From Streptomyces sp. NBC_01750 (GTDB taxonomy: Bacteria > Actinomycetota > Actinomycetes > Streptomycetales > Streptomycetaceae): DNA of 64,000 bases. Each line of letters starts with the position of its first letter. Position 1 is the stretch's first letter. The DNA is taken from contig NZ_CP109137.1 in the NCBI RefSeq assembly GCF_035918095.1, positions 6,698,001 through 6,762,000 of the forward strand, read 5' to 3'. This document shows positions 36,140-44,647 of the stretch, piece by piece. A program made the position numbers and the translations under genes. The notes beneath the pieces were generated by a model. That model was not told the DNA's origin, made no database searches, and saw nothing but the letters and a program-made list of their open reading frames with translations.

Positions 36140-38028
36140 TGACCCTGATCGGCTACTCCAACGTCTTCGACGTCAAGATCCGCGGCAAGAATCTCACGCC
36201 CACCGTCGCCAAGCTGCTCGTCGCGGGCTGGGTCGACCTCGGCGCCGGGGTGCCCGGCGCGTTCGAGCTCACCTTCCGCGATCCCAAGCGGAAGGTGCTC
36301 AGCGAGGCGGACATTTCGATCGGCGCGCCCGTGGTCGTGGCTCCCGTGTCGGACGGCCAAGGCGCGCAGATCCCGCTGTTCACCGGTGAGGTCACCGGCC
36401 TGGAGAGCGACTACGACGGCACCGGTACGTTCACCGTCGTACGCGGCTACGACCGGGGCCACCGGATGCTCAGACAGCGCCGGGTGGCCGCGTACCGCAA
36501 CATGACCGCCGCCGACATCGCGCGCAAGCTGGCGGCCAAGTGCAAGGTCCCGGTGGGAAAGGTCGAACGAACCAAGGGCATCTACGAGTTCATCACCCAG
36601 GCCAACGTCACCGACTGGGATTTCCTGTCCCGGCTCGCGGACGAGAACGAGATGGTGATGTCCATCGACTCCAAGGGCAAATTCCAGTTCGCCAAACCCG
36701 ATCCGGCGTCCGGCGCGCCCCCGGTGAGCACCCCGGGCGACAGGAGCCCGTTCGTCCTGGAGGCGGGCACCGACATTCTGCGCTGCCGCGCCGCGGTCAC
36801 CTCCGCCGACCAGGTGTCCAACGTCCAGGCGCGCGGGTGGGACGTGACGACCAAGCGGGCCCTCACCGCGCAGGCGCCCGCCAAGACCAACTCCGGCCTC
36901 ACCATCGGCACCACGCCCGGCAAGGCCGCCTCCTCCTTCGGCATGGCCACGCTCGTGGAGACCGACACCCCCTACGACAAACAGGGCGAGGTCAAGCACG
37001 CGGCCGACTCTCTCGCCGACGACGTGACCGGGGCTTTCGCCGAGCTGGAGGTGACCGTACGCGGCAACCCCAAGTTGCGGCCCGGTGTCCCGGTCGCCCT
37101 CGCCGATGTGGGCGCCCCGTTCGAGGGCAAGTACACCGTGACCGCCGCGCGCCACACCTTCGGGGACGGCCGGCACTACGAGACTCTGCTGACCGTCAGC
37201 GGCCGGCAGTGGCGTTCCCTGTACGGCCTCACATCGGGCGGCTCCGCGGTGACCTCGCCCAAGCTGCCGAGCGTCGCGAACGCCCTGGTCACCGACATCA
37301 AGGACCCTCTCAGGCAGGGCAGGGTCAAGCTGCGGTTCCCCTGGCTCGACGACAAGTACGTCAGTGACTGGACCCGTACGGTGCAGTTCGGCGGGGTGAA
37401 GGGCGGCGGGGTGATCGCCCCGGACGTCGGCGACGAGGTGCTGGTGGCGTTCGACCGCGGCGCCCTGGACCACCCGTACGTCATCGGCGGCCTCTACAAC
37501 GGCAAGGACAAGCCCGACCCCCTCGATGTCCCGCTCTACGACCGCACACGCGGCAAGGTCACCCGGCACACCCTGTCCGACCGCAGCGGCAACCGCGTGG
37601 ACCTGCTCGACCAGCGTCCCGGCCTCAAGCGCGGGGTGCGGCTCAGCACGGGTGACAACCGGCTGACCATCAACATGGACCGTACGCGCACCAGCATCAC
37701 AGTGGACAGCAAGGGCAGCGTCACCATCACGGGGACCCGGTCGGTGTCCGTCGAGGCGGGCGGGAATCTGTCGCTGACGGCGGGCGGCCAGCTGTCGCTC
37801 AAGAGCGGGGGGCTCCTCAGCATCACCGCGGGCTCCGCTCTCAACCTCAAAGCGGGCGGCGCGGCCAGCATCAACGCCACGGGTGCCCTGAACATGAAGA
37901 CCCTCGGCGTCGTGTCGCTGTCCGCGGGGCCCAGCCTCCAGCTGACGGCGGCCGTCAACATCGGCATCCGGGCAGGCTCGATCACATCGATGGGTCTGCT
38001 CTCCTCCAACGGGAAGCCGGTGATCTGA
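36139..38028 (+). CDS. VgrG-like baseplate spike
   Basis: 629 residues. The N-terminal gp27-like hub domains (about 1-370; NVTDWDFLSRLADENEMVM, FVLEAGTDILRCRAAVTSADQVSNVQARGWD) precede the gp5 OB-fold (about 375-450; DPLRQGRVKLRFPWLDDKYVSDWTRTVQ, PDVGDEVLVAFDRGALDHPYVIGGLYNG). A C-terminal repetitive beta-helix spike follows (about 500-615; runs such as SLTAGGQLSLKSGGLLSITAG). It forms the central trimeric puncturing needle. No PAAR-tip gene was found next to it, so the spike may end blunt or use a tip protein encoded elsewhere. It overlaps both neighbours by stop-start contact. Confidence 0.95.
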   Translation: MTLIGYSNVFDVKIRGKNLTPTVAKLLVAGWVDLGAGVPGAFELTFRDPKRKVLSEADISIGAPVVVAPVSDGQGAQIPLFTGEVTGLESDYDGTGTFTVVRGYDRGHRMLRQRRVAAYRNMTAADIARKLAAKCKVPVGKVERTKGIYEFITQANVTDWDFLSRLADENEMVMSIDSKGKFQFAKPDPASGAPPVSTPGDRSPFVLEAGTDILRCRAAVTSADQVSNVQARGWDVTTKRALTAQAPAKTNSGLTIGTTPGKAASSFGMATLVETDTPYDKQGEVKHAADSLADDVTGAFAELEVTVRGNPKLRPGVPVALADVGAPFEGKYTVTAARHTFGDGRHYETLLTVSGRQWRSLYGLTSGGSAVTSPKLPSVANALVTDIKDPLRQGRVKLRFPWLDDKYVSDWTRTVQFGGVKGGGVIAPDVGDEVLVAFDRGALDHPYVIGGLYNGKDKPDPLDVPLYDRTRGKVTRHTLSDRSGNRVDLLDQRPGLKRGVRLSTGDNRLTINMDRTRTSITVDSKGSVTITGTRSVSVEAGGNLSLTAGGQLSLKSGGLLSITAGSALNLKAGGAASINATGALNMKTLGVVSLSAGPSLQLTAAVNIGIRAGSITSMGLLSSNGKPVI

Positions 38029-38453
38029 TGGCAGAGCAATTCGTCGGCTCCGGATGGGCGTTCCCGCTGCGTGTCAGTCCTACCGGGGGCATCGCCCTGG
38101 TCAGCGGTGAGCGTGAGATCGAGGAAGCCATCCGCCTCGTCCTGGCCACCGCGCCGGGCGAGCGGCCGATGCGCCCCGAATTCGGCTGTGCCATCCACGA
38201 CATGGTCTTCGCCCCGGTCAACGAGGCCACCGCGGGCCGCATCCAGCACGAGGTGTACGCCAGCCTCGACCGCTGGGAGCCGCGTATCGACGTGGACGAC
38301 GTGGAGGTGAGCGCCGGGGACGAGCAGGGCGTGCTCTTCATCGACGTCCGTTACTCGGTCCGCGGCACCAACAACCCGCGCAGCCTGGTCTTCCCGTTCT
38401 ACGTCATCCCCTCCCACGAAGAGCCCGACGAGCAGCTTGGAAGCGAACGCTGA
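38028..38453 (+). CDS. GPW/gp25-family baseplate wedge protein
   Basis: 141 residues of the lysozyme-like gp25 fold that nucleates sheath assembly on the baseplate: SGWAFPLRVSPTGGIALVSGEREIEEAIRLVLATAPGERPMRPEFGCAIHDMVFAP, with the conserved EREIxxxIxxxLxTxxGERxMxPxFG motif, then EPRIDVDDV and the closing beta hairpin VRYSVRGTNNPRSLVFPFY. Its ATG and stop overlap both neighbours, keeping stoichiometry within the baseplate operon. Confidence 0.96.
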   Translation: MAEQFVGSGWAFPLRVSPTGGIALVSGEREIEEAIRLVLATAPGERPMRPEFGCAIHDMVFAPVNEATAGRIQHEVYASLDRWEPRIDVDDVEVSAGDEQGVLFIDVRYSVRGTNNPRSLVFPFYVIPSHEEPDEQLGSER

Positions 38454-40411
38454 TGGCACTGCCCTCCCCGAATCTCGACGACCGCCGCTTCCAGCAGTTC
38501 GTGGACGACGCCAAGCGCTATATCCAGCAGCGGGCGCCGGAGTGGACCGATCACAATGTCTCCGACCCGGGTGTCACGCTGGTCGAGACGGTCGCGCACA
38601 TGGCGGATCAGGTCGTGTACCGGCTCAACCGCGTGCCCGAGAAGAACCATCTCGCCTTCCTCGACCTCATCGGGATCACGCTCTTCCCGCCCTCCGCCGC
38701 CCGCGCCGACGTCACGTTCTGGCTGTCCGCGCCGCAGGAGCAGCCGGTCCTGCTGGCCGCCGGGACCGAGGTCGCCACCGCGCGCACCGAGAGCGAGGAG
38801 GCGGTCGTCTTCGCCACCGAGCGTCAACTCGCCGTAGTTTCCTGTGAGTTGTCGTATTTCGTCGTCCAGTCGGACGGGGAGGAGGCGGCCGACCGTACGT
38901 CGGACCTCACCGAGGGCAAGGACGTGCTGTGCTTTGCCGAGTCCCCGCGGCCCGGCGACCGCATGCTGTTCGGGCTCAGCGCGGCCGTACCGCACTGCGC
39001 GGTGGCACTGACGCTCGACAGCCAGGTGGACGGTGTCGGCGTGGACCCCCGGCAGCCGCCCCTGGCGTGGGAGGCGTGGACCGCGGACGGCTGGGCGGCC
39101 TGCGAGGTCGACCGGGACACCACCGGCGGCCTCAACCGCCCCGGCGAGGTCGTGCTGCACGTCCCCGGCGGCCACACCCTCTCCCGCGCCGGGCGGCGCG
39201 AGGCGGGCTGGCTGCGCTGCCAAGTCACCGACCCCGAGCCGGGCCAGCCGTTCTACACCACCTCGCCCACCATCCGGTCCGCCGAAGCGTTCACCATCGG
39301 CGGCACCGCCCCCGCCGTACACGCCGAGACGGTCCGCGGCGAGGCTCTGGGAGAGTCCACCGGGCTGCCCGGCCAGCGGCTGCGGCTCGCCAACGCGCCC
39401 GTCGTCGGTGACGTACCCCCGCTGCACCTCCAGGTCGCCGAGCGCGACGGATGGACCGACTGGGCCACCGTCGGCCACTTCGCCGCCTCGGGCCCCGACG
39501 ACCGGCACCTCACCCTCGACGCGGCCACCGGCGAGATCGCCTTCGGTCCCTCAGTACGTGAACCGGACGGCACCCTGCGCCAGTACGGAGCCGTGCCGCC
39601 CAAGGGCGCCTTCATCCGCGCCCGCCTCTACCGCACGGGAGGCGGCAAGGCGGGCAATGTCGCCCGGGGCGCCATCCAGGTGCTGCGCGACTCCGTCCCG
39701 TACATCTCCGACGTCACCAACCGCGAGGCCGCGAGCGGCGGGGTCGACGGCGAGACCGTCGAGGAGGCGAAGGCCCGGGCACCCATCGCCCTGAGCGCCC
39801 AGGACCGCGCCGTGACCCTGCGCGACTACGAGGAGCTGGCCCGGCGTGCCGCGCCCGAGACCGCGCGCATCACCTGCCTGGCGGCCGATCCGGACGAACA
39901 CGGCGCCCATGTCGTACGGGTCCTGGTCGTCCCGCAGGCCGTGCCCGACCCGGGTGGACGGCTGCGCTTCGAGCAACTCGTACCGGGCGACATGTTGCTG
40001 GGGAGGATCACCCGCTATCTGGACGAGCGGCGCCTGATCGGTACCCGGCTGGCTGTGGGGCCGCCCTACTACCAGGGCATCACCGTCGTCGCGACCCTGC
40101 ACGCCTTCCGCGGCGCCGACACCGACCGGGTCCGGCGACAGGCCCACGACGCCCTCTACCGGCACCTCGACCCGCTGACCGGCGGAGCGCAGGGCACCGG
40201 CTGGCCCTTCGGCCGCCCGGTGCAGGCCGGCGAGGTCTTCGCGGTCCTGCAACGGGTGCCCGGCGTCGAGCTCGTGGACGAGGTGCTGCTCCACCCCGCC
40301 GACCCGCTGACGGGCAAGCGCGGTGACCCCACGGAGCGGATCGACCTCGCCGCCCCGGCCCTGGTCTTCTCCTTCGACCACCGGGTTCGCGTGATCGGGG
40401 ACGCGGCATGA
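38453..40411 (+). CDS. Baseplate J-like wedge protein
   Basis: 652 residues. The N-terminus LDDRRFQQFVDDAKRYIQQRAPEWTDHNVSDPGVTLVETVAHMADQVVYRLNRVPEKNHLAFLDLIG is the conserved start of putative baseplate assembly proteins in eCIS. The middle is beta-rich. The C-terminal J-like module (SAQDRAVTLRDYEELARRAAPETARI, GVDGETVEEAKARAP, YLDERRLIGTRLAVGPPYYQGI) corresponds to the T4 gp6 core. It forms the wedge ring that triggers contraction. It starts in the TGATG of gp25 and overlaps the tail protein I start. Confidence 0.95.
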   Translation: MALPSPNLDDRRFQQFVDDAKRYIQQRAPEWTDHNVSDPGVTLVETVAHMADQVVYRLNRVPEKNHLAFLDLIGITLFPPSAARADVTFWLSAPQEQPVLLAAGTEVATARTESEEAVVFATERQLAVVSCELSYFVVQSDGEEAADRTSDLTEGKDVLCFAESPRPGDRMLFGLSAAVPHCAVALTLDSQVDGVGVDPRQPPLAWEAWTADGWAACEVDRDTTGGLNRPGEVVLHVPGGHTLSRAGRREAGWLRCQVTDPEPGQPFYTTSPTIRSAEAFTIGGTAPAVHAETVRGEALGESTGLPGQRLRLANAPVVGDVPPLHLQVAERDGWTDWATVGHFAASGPDDRHLTLDAATGEIAFGPSVREPDGTLRQYGAVPPKGAFIRARLYRTGGGKAGNVARGAIQVLRDSVPYISDVTNREAASGGVDGETVEEAKARAPIALSAQDRAVTLRDYEELARRAAPETARITCLAADPDEHGAHVVRVLVVPQAVPDPGGRLRFEQLVPGDMLLGRITRYLDERRLIGTRLAVGPPYYQGITVVATLHAFRGADTDRVRRQAHDALYRHLDPLTGGAQGTGWPFGRPVQAGEVFAVLQRVPGVELVDEVLLHPADPLTGKRGDPTERIDLAAPALVFSFDHRVRVIGDAA

Positions 40412-41073
40412 GGGGGTCGGTGGACGGTCTGGGCTCCTCGGCCCCGCTGGGCCCGATGCTGCCCGCCGTCTTTGCCGACGACGACCTGGCGCAGAAGTTC
40501 GTGGCCGGGCTCGACGAGGTGCTGGCTCCGGTCCACAACGTGCTGGACTGCCTGGACGCGTACTTCACACCGTCGCTCGCCCCTGCCGACTTCACCCGCT
40601 GGCTCGGCGAGTGGGTCGGCGCGGAGACCGAAGGTTTGGACCGCGCGGACCGCGCGGTCGGAGCGGATCGAGCCGGCCGGCCGGACGGACCGGACGGACC
40701 GGACGGACCGGGGTGCTCCGGCCGCCCGTATGTGCCGGACCGGTCGCAGGACACGGCCATGCTCCGCGCGGCGGTCGCCGCCGCGGTACATCTGCACCGC
40801 ATCCGCGGCACTCGGCGCGGTCTGGCCGAAGCGCTACGGCTCGCGTTCGGCGTGGAGCCCGAGATCACCGAGAGCGGCGCCGCCGCGTGGGACGCCCGGC
40901 CGCTCGGCCCGGTCCCCGGCGAGCGCCGCCCGCGACTGCACGTCACCGTACGGCTGCCCGACCCGAGCCCCTCCGACGAGCACCGGCTGGAGAGTCTCGT
41001 CGCCGCCGCCCGCCCCGCTCACATGCCCTTCACGGTCCAGGTGACCGCTGCCGAAAGGACACCCGACAGGTGA
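40408..41073 (+). CDS. Phage tail protein I-like baseplate component (Pvc12-like)
   Basis: 221 residues. LPAVFADDDLAQKFVAGLDEVLAPVHNVLDCLDAYFTPSLAPADFTRWLGEWVG and LHRIRGTRRGLAEALRLAFGVEPEITESG are the helical landmarks of the tail protein I/gp7-like family that completes the baseplate wedge. Between them (about residues 78-112) lies an Asp-Arg and Asp-Gly-Pro repeat insertion encoded by a short tandem repeat. ATG 40408 overlaps the baseplate J stop, and the stop overlaps the GTG of the next gene at 41070. Confidence 0.88.
   Translation: MRGSVDGLGSSAPLGPMLPAVFADDDLAQKFVAGLDEVLAPVHNVLDCLDAYFTPSLAPADFTRWLGEWVGAETEGLDRADRAVGADRAGRPDGPDGPDGPGCSGRPYVPDRSQDTAMLRAAVAAAVHLHRIRGTRRGLAEALRLAFGVEPEITESGAAAWDARPLGPVPGERRPRLHVTVRLPDPSPSDEHRLESLVAAARPAHMPFTVQVTAAERTPDR
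40681..40711 (+). repeat. 9-base tandem repeat (ccggacgga) in the tail protein I gene
   Basis: Three perfect copies of ccggacgga followed by a partial copy encode repeated Asp-Gly-Pro in the loop between the two conserved helical parts. Confidence 0.85.
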
Positions 41074-42413
41074 CCAGCCAGACCTCCGCCTCTTCCGACG
41101 GTGCCCAGCCCTCGAACACCGGCGAGGGCGAGCGCAGGGCCCAGACCTGCGCCGAGTGCGGTACGCGCCCCGCCCCCGGGCAGTCCTTCTGCGACGGCTG
41201 TGGTGCGGTCCTCAGCTGGACGCCCCAGGCCGCCACTCGCACGCCGGACCGGACCGAGAGCCGGGGGACGGTTCGGGAGGATGCGAGCGGGGACAGCCGG
41301 GAACCGGCTCACGCTCCTGCCCCCGCTTCCGCCACTCAGCCCGGTCACGGGCCTGATCACGAGTCTGATTACGGGCCTGATCACGAGTCTGATCAGGCGC
41401 AGGCCCGCGTGGATGACGCCGCCCGCACCGAACCCGTCCCCGCCGTCGGCCCCGACTCCGCGCCGGCCGGCTCCTCCACCGAGGACACCGCCCCGACCGA
41501 ACCCGTGCCGCCAGCAGCCGACGAGCGGGCCAGGGCGCTGCTCATACCGGTCGCCGACCCGAACCAGCGGGTGACGACGACCCCGGACGTGGCCCCGGTC
41601 CTGCCCGGCCGCCCCGCCGCGGCCCGCCCCCGGGCCCAGGGACCCGGCACAGAGCCGGACGAGGAGGGCGGCACCCCCTGCCCGTGGTGCGGCACCGGCA
41701 ACCGGCCCGGCCGCCACTTCTGCCGTCGCTGCGCCATGACCCTCGCCGGCGGTCCGGGGGGCCCGGCGGCCCGGCGCCTGCCCTGGTGGCGTCGCATGCT
41801 GGACTTCCGCAATCGGCCGGCTCCCTGGGCGGGTGACCGCCCGCGCCTGCGTCGGAGCCTGGGCCGGATCGTCACCTTGGCTGTCTGGGGCCTGGTGGCC
41901 GCGCTGGTGGTGACCGGGACCTTCTACGCCGACAACGCGTATCAGGCCGCGCGTGACCACTTCGCCAAGCGGGCCCCGGTCGCCCCGGATTCCGTCAAGG
42001 CGTCCCGCTCCTTCCGCGGCCACAACCCGGAGCTGGCCTTCGACAAGACCAACAACACCTGGTGGGGCCCCGGTGTCTCCCAGGGTGGCGACGGCGAGTG
42101 GATCGAGGCCCGATTCCAGCGGCCCACTCGCCTGCTGGACATTCTCATCACCCCCGGCATCTCCACCAGGGCGGCCGACCTCTCCAAGTCCGCTCTCCCG
42201 CACCGTGTGGAAGCCCTGATCACCACCGCCGACGGCAGGACCACCACCCGCAATCTCACCCTCGACCAGGGCGCCGGCAGCCAACGCCGGCCCTTCCGTG
42301 TCGGCGAGGTCAGCGCCGTCCGCTTCATCCTGCGCTCCGCCCACGGAGCCGCCGCCGACAAGCAGGTCTCCATCGCCGAGATCGAGTTCTTCGGGCGCTC
42401 ATCCGGTTCGTAA
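41070..42413 (+). CDS. Zinc-ribbon / TM / discoidin-like membrane protein (CisA-like by layout)
   Basis: 447 residues. Two zinc ribbons lie in the N-terminal half (CAECGTRPAPGQSFCDGCG at about 27-45 and CPWCGTGNRPGRHFCRRCA at about 208-226), separated by a Pro/Asp/Glu-rich disordered stretch. One TM helix sits at about 264-289 (VTLAVWGLVAALVVTGTFYA). A C-terminal discoidin/galactose-binding-like beta domain follows (FRGHNPELAFDKTNNTWWGPG, GEWIEARFQRPTRLLDILITPG, VRFILRSAHG, ISIAEIEFFG-type ending). Charges predict zinc ribbons inside and the sugar-binding-like domain outside. Being last in the operon, it matches what I recall of the S. coelicolor CIS membrane protein CisA, proposed to dock particles at the membrane. 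Confidence 0.82.
   Translation: MTSQTSASSDGAQPSNTGEGERRAQTCAECGTRPAPGQSFCDGCGAVLSWTPQAATRTPDRTESRGTVREDASGDSREPAHAPAPASATQPGHGPDHESDYGPDHESDQAQARVDDAARTEPVPAVGPDSAPAGSSTEDTAPTEPVPPAADERARALLIPVADPNQRVTTTPDVAPVLPGRPAAARPRAQGPGTEPDEEGGTPCPWCGTGNRPGRHFCRRCAMTLAGGPGGPAARRLPWWRRMLDFRNRPAPWAGDRPRLRRSLGRIVTLAVWGLVAALVVTGTFYADNAYQAARDHFAKRAPVAPDSVKASRSFRGHNPELAFDKTNNTWWGPGVSQGGDGEWIEARFQRPTRLLDILITPGISTRAADLSKSALPHRVEALITTADGRTTTRNLTLDQGAGSQRRPFRVGEVSAVRFILRSAHGAAADKQVSIAEIEFFGRSSGS
41347..41394 (+). repeat. 24-base tandem duplication in the zinc-ribbon gene linker
   Basis: Two near-perfect copies of acgggcctgatcacgagt plus ctgat (41347-41370 and 41371-41394) encode repeated Gly-Pro-Asp-His-Glu-Ser-Asp in the disordered linker. 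Confidence 0.85.
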
Positions 42414-42440
42414 CGTGGTTATCCGGTTCGTCACGTGGTT
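42401..42440. repeat. 20-base tandem duplication across the stop codon of the last injection-system gene
   Basis: atccggttcgtaacgtggtt (42401-42420) is repeated at 42421-42440 with one change (a to c). The first copy carries the TAA stop; in the second copy the change removes it. The remaining gap to 42703 (about 260 bases) shows no gene. Confidence 0.88.
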
Positions 42441-42703
42441 CGTCATGTGCCACGGACGCCGGGAGGCTGGGACGGGGGTGCCCAGCCTCCCGGATCCGCT
42501 CCGCACCCCGTGGTCACCACGACCTCGTGGCCCACGCGGTGCGGTGCCCTGGCCACCGCGTCACCTGTATCGCGCGGCGGGGGCGTGCGCGCGTACACGA
42601 CAGTGGCCGGGGGGATCTCGGGCTCAGACGGGAGCCGCTCCGTACGCAGGACGCCGGGGCACCGCCGAGTCGGCGCCCGCGCCCTGACGGCGCCGCGGCC
42701 GGG

Positions 42704-43003
42704 TCAGTCGCGCTGACCCGTGACCGGCAGCCGGCCGAAGGTGCCCGCGATGGTCCCCCCGGTCAGCGAGTCGCCGGCGACGATCAGGTCGAAGTCCATC
42801 TTCATGGGCATCGGGCGCTCCATGTTGATGGTGAACTGCGCCCGGTCGCCCTCGAGTCGCCCGTCCTCGATGACCACCGTGCTGCCCATGGCGGTCGCGG
42901 TGCCGCTGAGCGCGGCGCCGGTCCGTGTGATGTCCACGGTGCCGTGCTGCGGGCCGATGGGCGAGGCAATGGTGATGGACCACTTGCCGTCGATGTTGCT
43001 CAT
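42704..43003 (-). CDS. Small beta-barrel-like hypothetical protein
   Basis: 99 residues from ATG 43003, with GGAGA upstream. Alternating beta strands (GKWSITIASPIGPQHGTVDITRTGAALSGTATAMG, VVIEDGRLEGDRAQFTINMERPMPMKMDFDLIVAGDSLTGGTIAGTFGRLPVTGQR) suggest a small lipocalin-like or META-like barrel. No catalytic motif or signal peptide is seen. Small proteins of this pattern are often found beside short-chain dehydrogenases in actinomycetes. The SDR gene lies 70 bases upstream on the same strand, so the two are probably co-transcribed. The function is unknown. Confidence 0.7.
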   Translation of the reverse strand: MSNIDGKWSITIASPIGPQHGTVDITRTGAALSGTATAMGSTVVIEDGRLEGDRAQFTINMERPMPMKMDFDLIVAGDSLTGGTIAGTFGRLPVTGQRD

Positions 43004-43073
43004 GGGTTCTCCATAGGTTGGTGAGTGGCCCGGCAGGGCCGGGTGGGGCTGACGGGTACCCGCCCTGGGCGGC

Positions 43074-43928
43074 TCAGCGCTGGATCTCCCGCTGAGCCAG
43101 GGCGCCGGCGTCGATCTTGAGCTGTACGCCGGTGAGGTACCGCGATTCGTCCGAGGCCAGGTAGACCACGGCGTGGGAGATGTCGATCGGATCCAGCAGC
43201 GGAACACCCATGGCGTGGAAGTTCCTGAAGAGCACCTCGGCGTCGGCCTCGGTGGGGTTCTCGAGGTCGGGCCGGTAGGTGCGGTACGTGGACTCGTTCT
43301 GCACCATCCGGGTGGCGACGTTGCCCGGGTGGACCGCGTTGACGCGGGTGCCCTTCGGGGCGAGCTGCACGGCGAGCCAATTGACGTAGTCGATGAGCGT
43401 CTTCTTGGAGAAGCTGTAGCCGTACCCGCCGGGCCCGGCAACGCCGTTGCCCGCGAGCTCCGGGGCGAGACCGGCGACCGAGCCCATCACGATGATGGAC
43501 GAGCCGTCGGCAAGATGGGGCAGCGCCGCGTGGACGGTGGAGATCGAGCCGAGCAGGTTGACGTCGATGGTCTCGGTGAACGCGCTCAACGGGCGGTTCA
43601 TACCGACCGGGCTGATACCCGCGTTGGCGACGACGACGTCGAGCCGGCCCAGCTCCTCCACCGCCTCGGTGAAGGCCCGGTCGAGCGCGGGACGGTCGCG
43701 GACGTCGACCTGCTTGACCACGGCGCGCCGTCCGGTCTTCCTGACCAGCTCAGCGGTCTCCTCGAGGTCCGTGCCGGACGCCATCCCGTAGTCGGCGACC
43801 GGGATTTCCTGGCAGATGTCGAGCGCGACGATGTCCGCCCCCTCCTCGGCCAGTCGTAGCGCGTGGCTGCGCCCCTGGCCGCGGGCGGCTCCGGTTATTG
43901 CGACGACCTTGCCATCGACCCGGCCCAT
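43074..43928 (-). CDS. Mycofactocin-coupled-type short-chain dehydrogenase
   Basis: 284 residues from ATG 43928, with GGAGG six bases upstream. Cofactor loop GAARGQGRSHA, the characteristic subfamily insertion (ALDICQEIPVADYGMASGTDLEETAELV), NAGIS, and the catalytic Ser (GSVAGL) and Tyr-x3-Lys (YSFSKK). The insertion is the mark of the mycofactocin-coupled SDRs, whose NAD is thought not to exchange freely and whose electrons pass to the mycofactocin redox peptide. No mycofactocin biosynthesis gene is visible in the window. The substrate is unknown, probably an alcohol or hydroxy-lipid. Confidence 0.9.
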   Translation of the reverse strand: MGRVDGKVVAITGAARGQGRSHALRLAEEGADIVALDICQEIPVADYGMASGTDLEETAELVRKTGRRAVVKQVDVRDRPALDRAFTEAVEELGRLDVVVANAGISPVGMNRPLSAFTETIDVNLLGSISTVHAALPHLADGSSIIVMGSVAGLAPELAGNGVAGPGGYGYSFSKKTLIDYVNWLAVQLAPKGTRVNAVHPGNVATRMVQNESTYRTYRPDLENPTEADAEVLFRNFHAMGVPLLDPIDISHAVVYLASDESRYLTGVQLKIDAGALAQREIQR

Positions 43929-44057
43929 GATTCGCCTCCGTAGGCACTGAAAGAGTTTGCGTTTGCGCGGCGGTGCACTACTGCGAATTCGGACGGCGGC
44001 GCAGCCGCGTCGAGTGCGCGCGCCGCGGGGTCCTTTATAGCCAGGGCTTCGCAAAGC

Positions 44058-44143
44058 GGACGACCCCTAGATTCCCGGTCGGCGCAGACCTAGGGGCCGT
44101 CCGGGGGCGCCCGGGGAAGGGCCCCCAGACCTGCGCCGACCGG
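44058..44143. promoter_or_regulatory. Nested inverted repeats between the cold-shock and SDR genes
   Basis: ggacgacccctag (44058-44070) pairs with ctaggggccgtcc (44090-44102) with one mismatch. ccggtcggcgcag (44075-44087) pairs perfectly with ctgcgccgaccgg (44131-44143). The two pairings interlock and are mutually exclusive. They lie 3' of the cold-shock gene and 5' of the SDR, so they could terminate the first or regulate the second. Confidence 0.5.
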
Positions 44144-44157
44144 TGCGCCCGGGTAGG

Positions 44158-44562
44158 TCAGTCGTGCACCCAGCCGTGGCTTCGGGCCGTGGCCAGCAGC
44201 CGTTCGCGCAACTGGGAGATCTGCGCCGCGGTCACCGACGGAGCTTCCGAGATGATGACGTCTGTGAACTCCTGGAGGAGCTCGGCCGACGTCATCATCC
44301 CGGCAGCGGAGTCGGTCGCCGGGCCGGCCGGGTGTGCCCCGTCGGCCTCGGCGGACGACATCTGGTCGAGGAGACGGACATTGACGGCCTTCAGGCCCCG
44401 CTCGCTCTCGGTGTCCTCGAACTGGACCGGCATGCCGGGGGCGATGAGGTACCGGTCGCAGAGGATGTCGTTCGCGTGCATGAAGGCGTCCTCGCCGGAG
44501 GGGTGGCTGACGAAGCCGTAACCGCGAACGCTGTCGAAACTCACTACTCGACCTACAGGCAT
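44158..44562 (-). CDS. Cold-shock-domain protein with C-terminal extension
   Basis: 134 residues from ATG 44562. The N-terminal 65 residues form a cold-shock domain: VGRVVSFDSVRGYGFVSHPSGEDAFMHANDI has RNP1-like GYGFVSH and RNP2-like DAFMHAND. The C-terminal 65 residues are helical and unlike plain CspA (AELLQEFTDVIISEAPSVTAAQISQLRERLLATARSHGW). This CSD-plus-helical-tail layout is common in Streptomyces and is often found near antibiotic clusters. It probably binds RNA or single-stranded DNA and modulates translation. It lies 85 bases downstream of the exporter gene on the same strand. Confidence 0.9.
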   Translation of the reverse strand: MPVGRVVSFDSVRGYGFVSHPSGEDAFMHANDILCDRYLIAPGMPVQFEDTESERGLKAVNVRLLDQMSSAEADGAHPAGPATDSAAGMMTSAELLQEFTDVIISEAPSVTAAQISQLRERLLATARSHGWVHD

Positions 44563-44647
44563 GGGTTCCGCGCTTTCTGTGTCGTCGGTGTCGGGGACGC
44601 CGTGGGCCCTCGGGCTGTCGGGGACGCCTTGCTCGGTCAGCCCTGGC

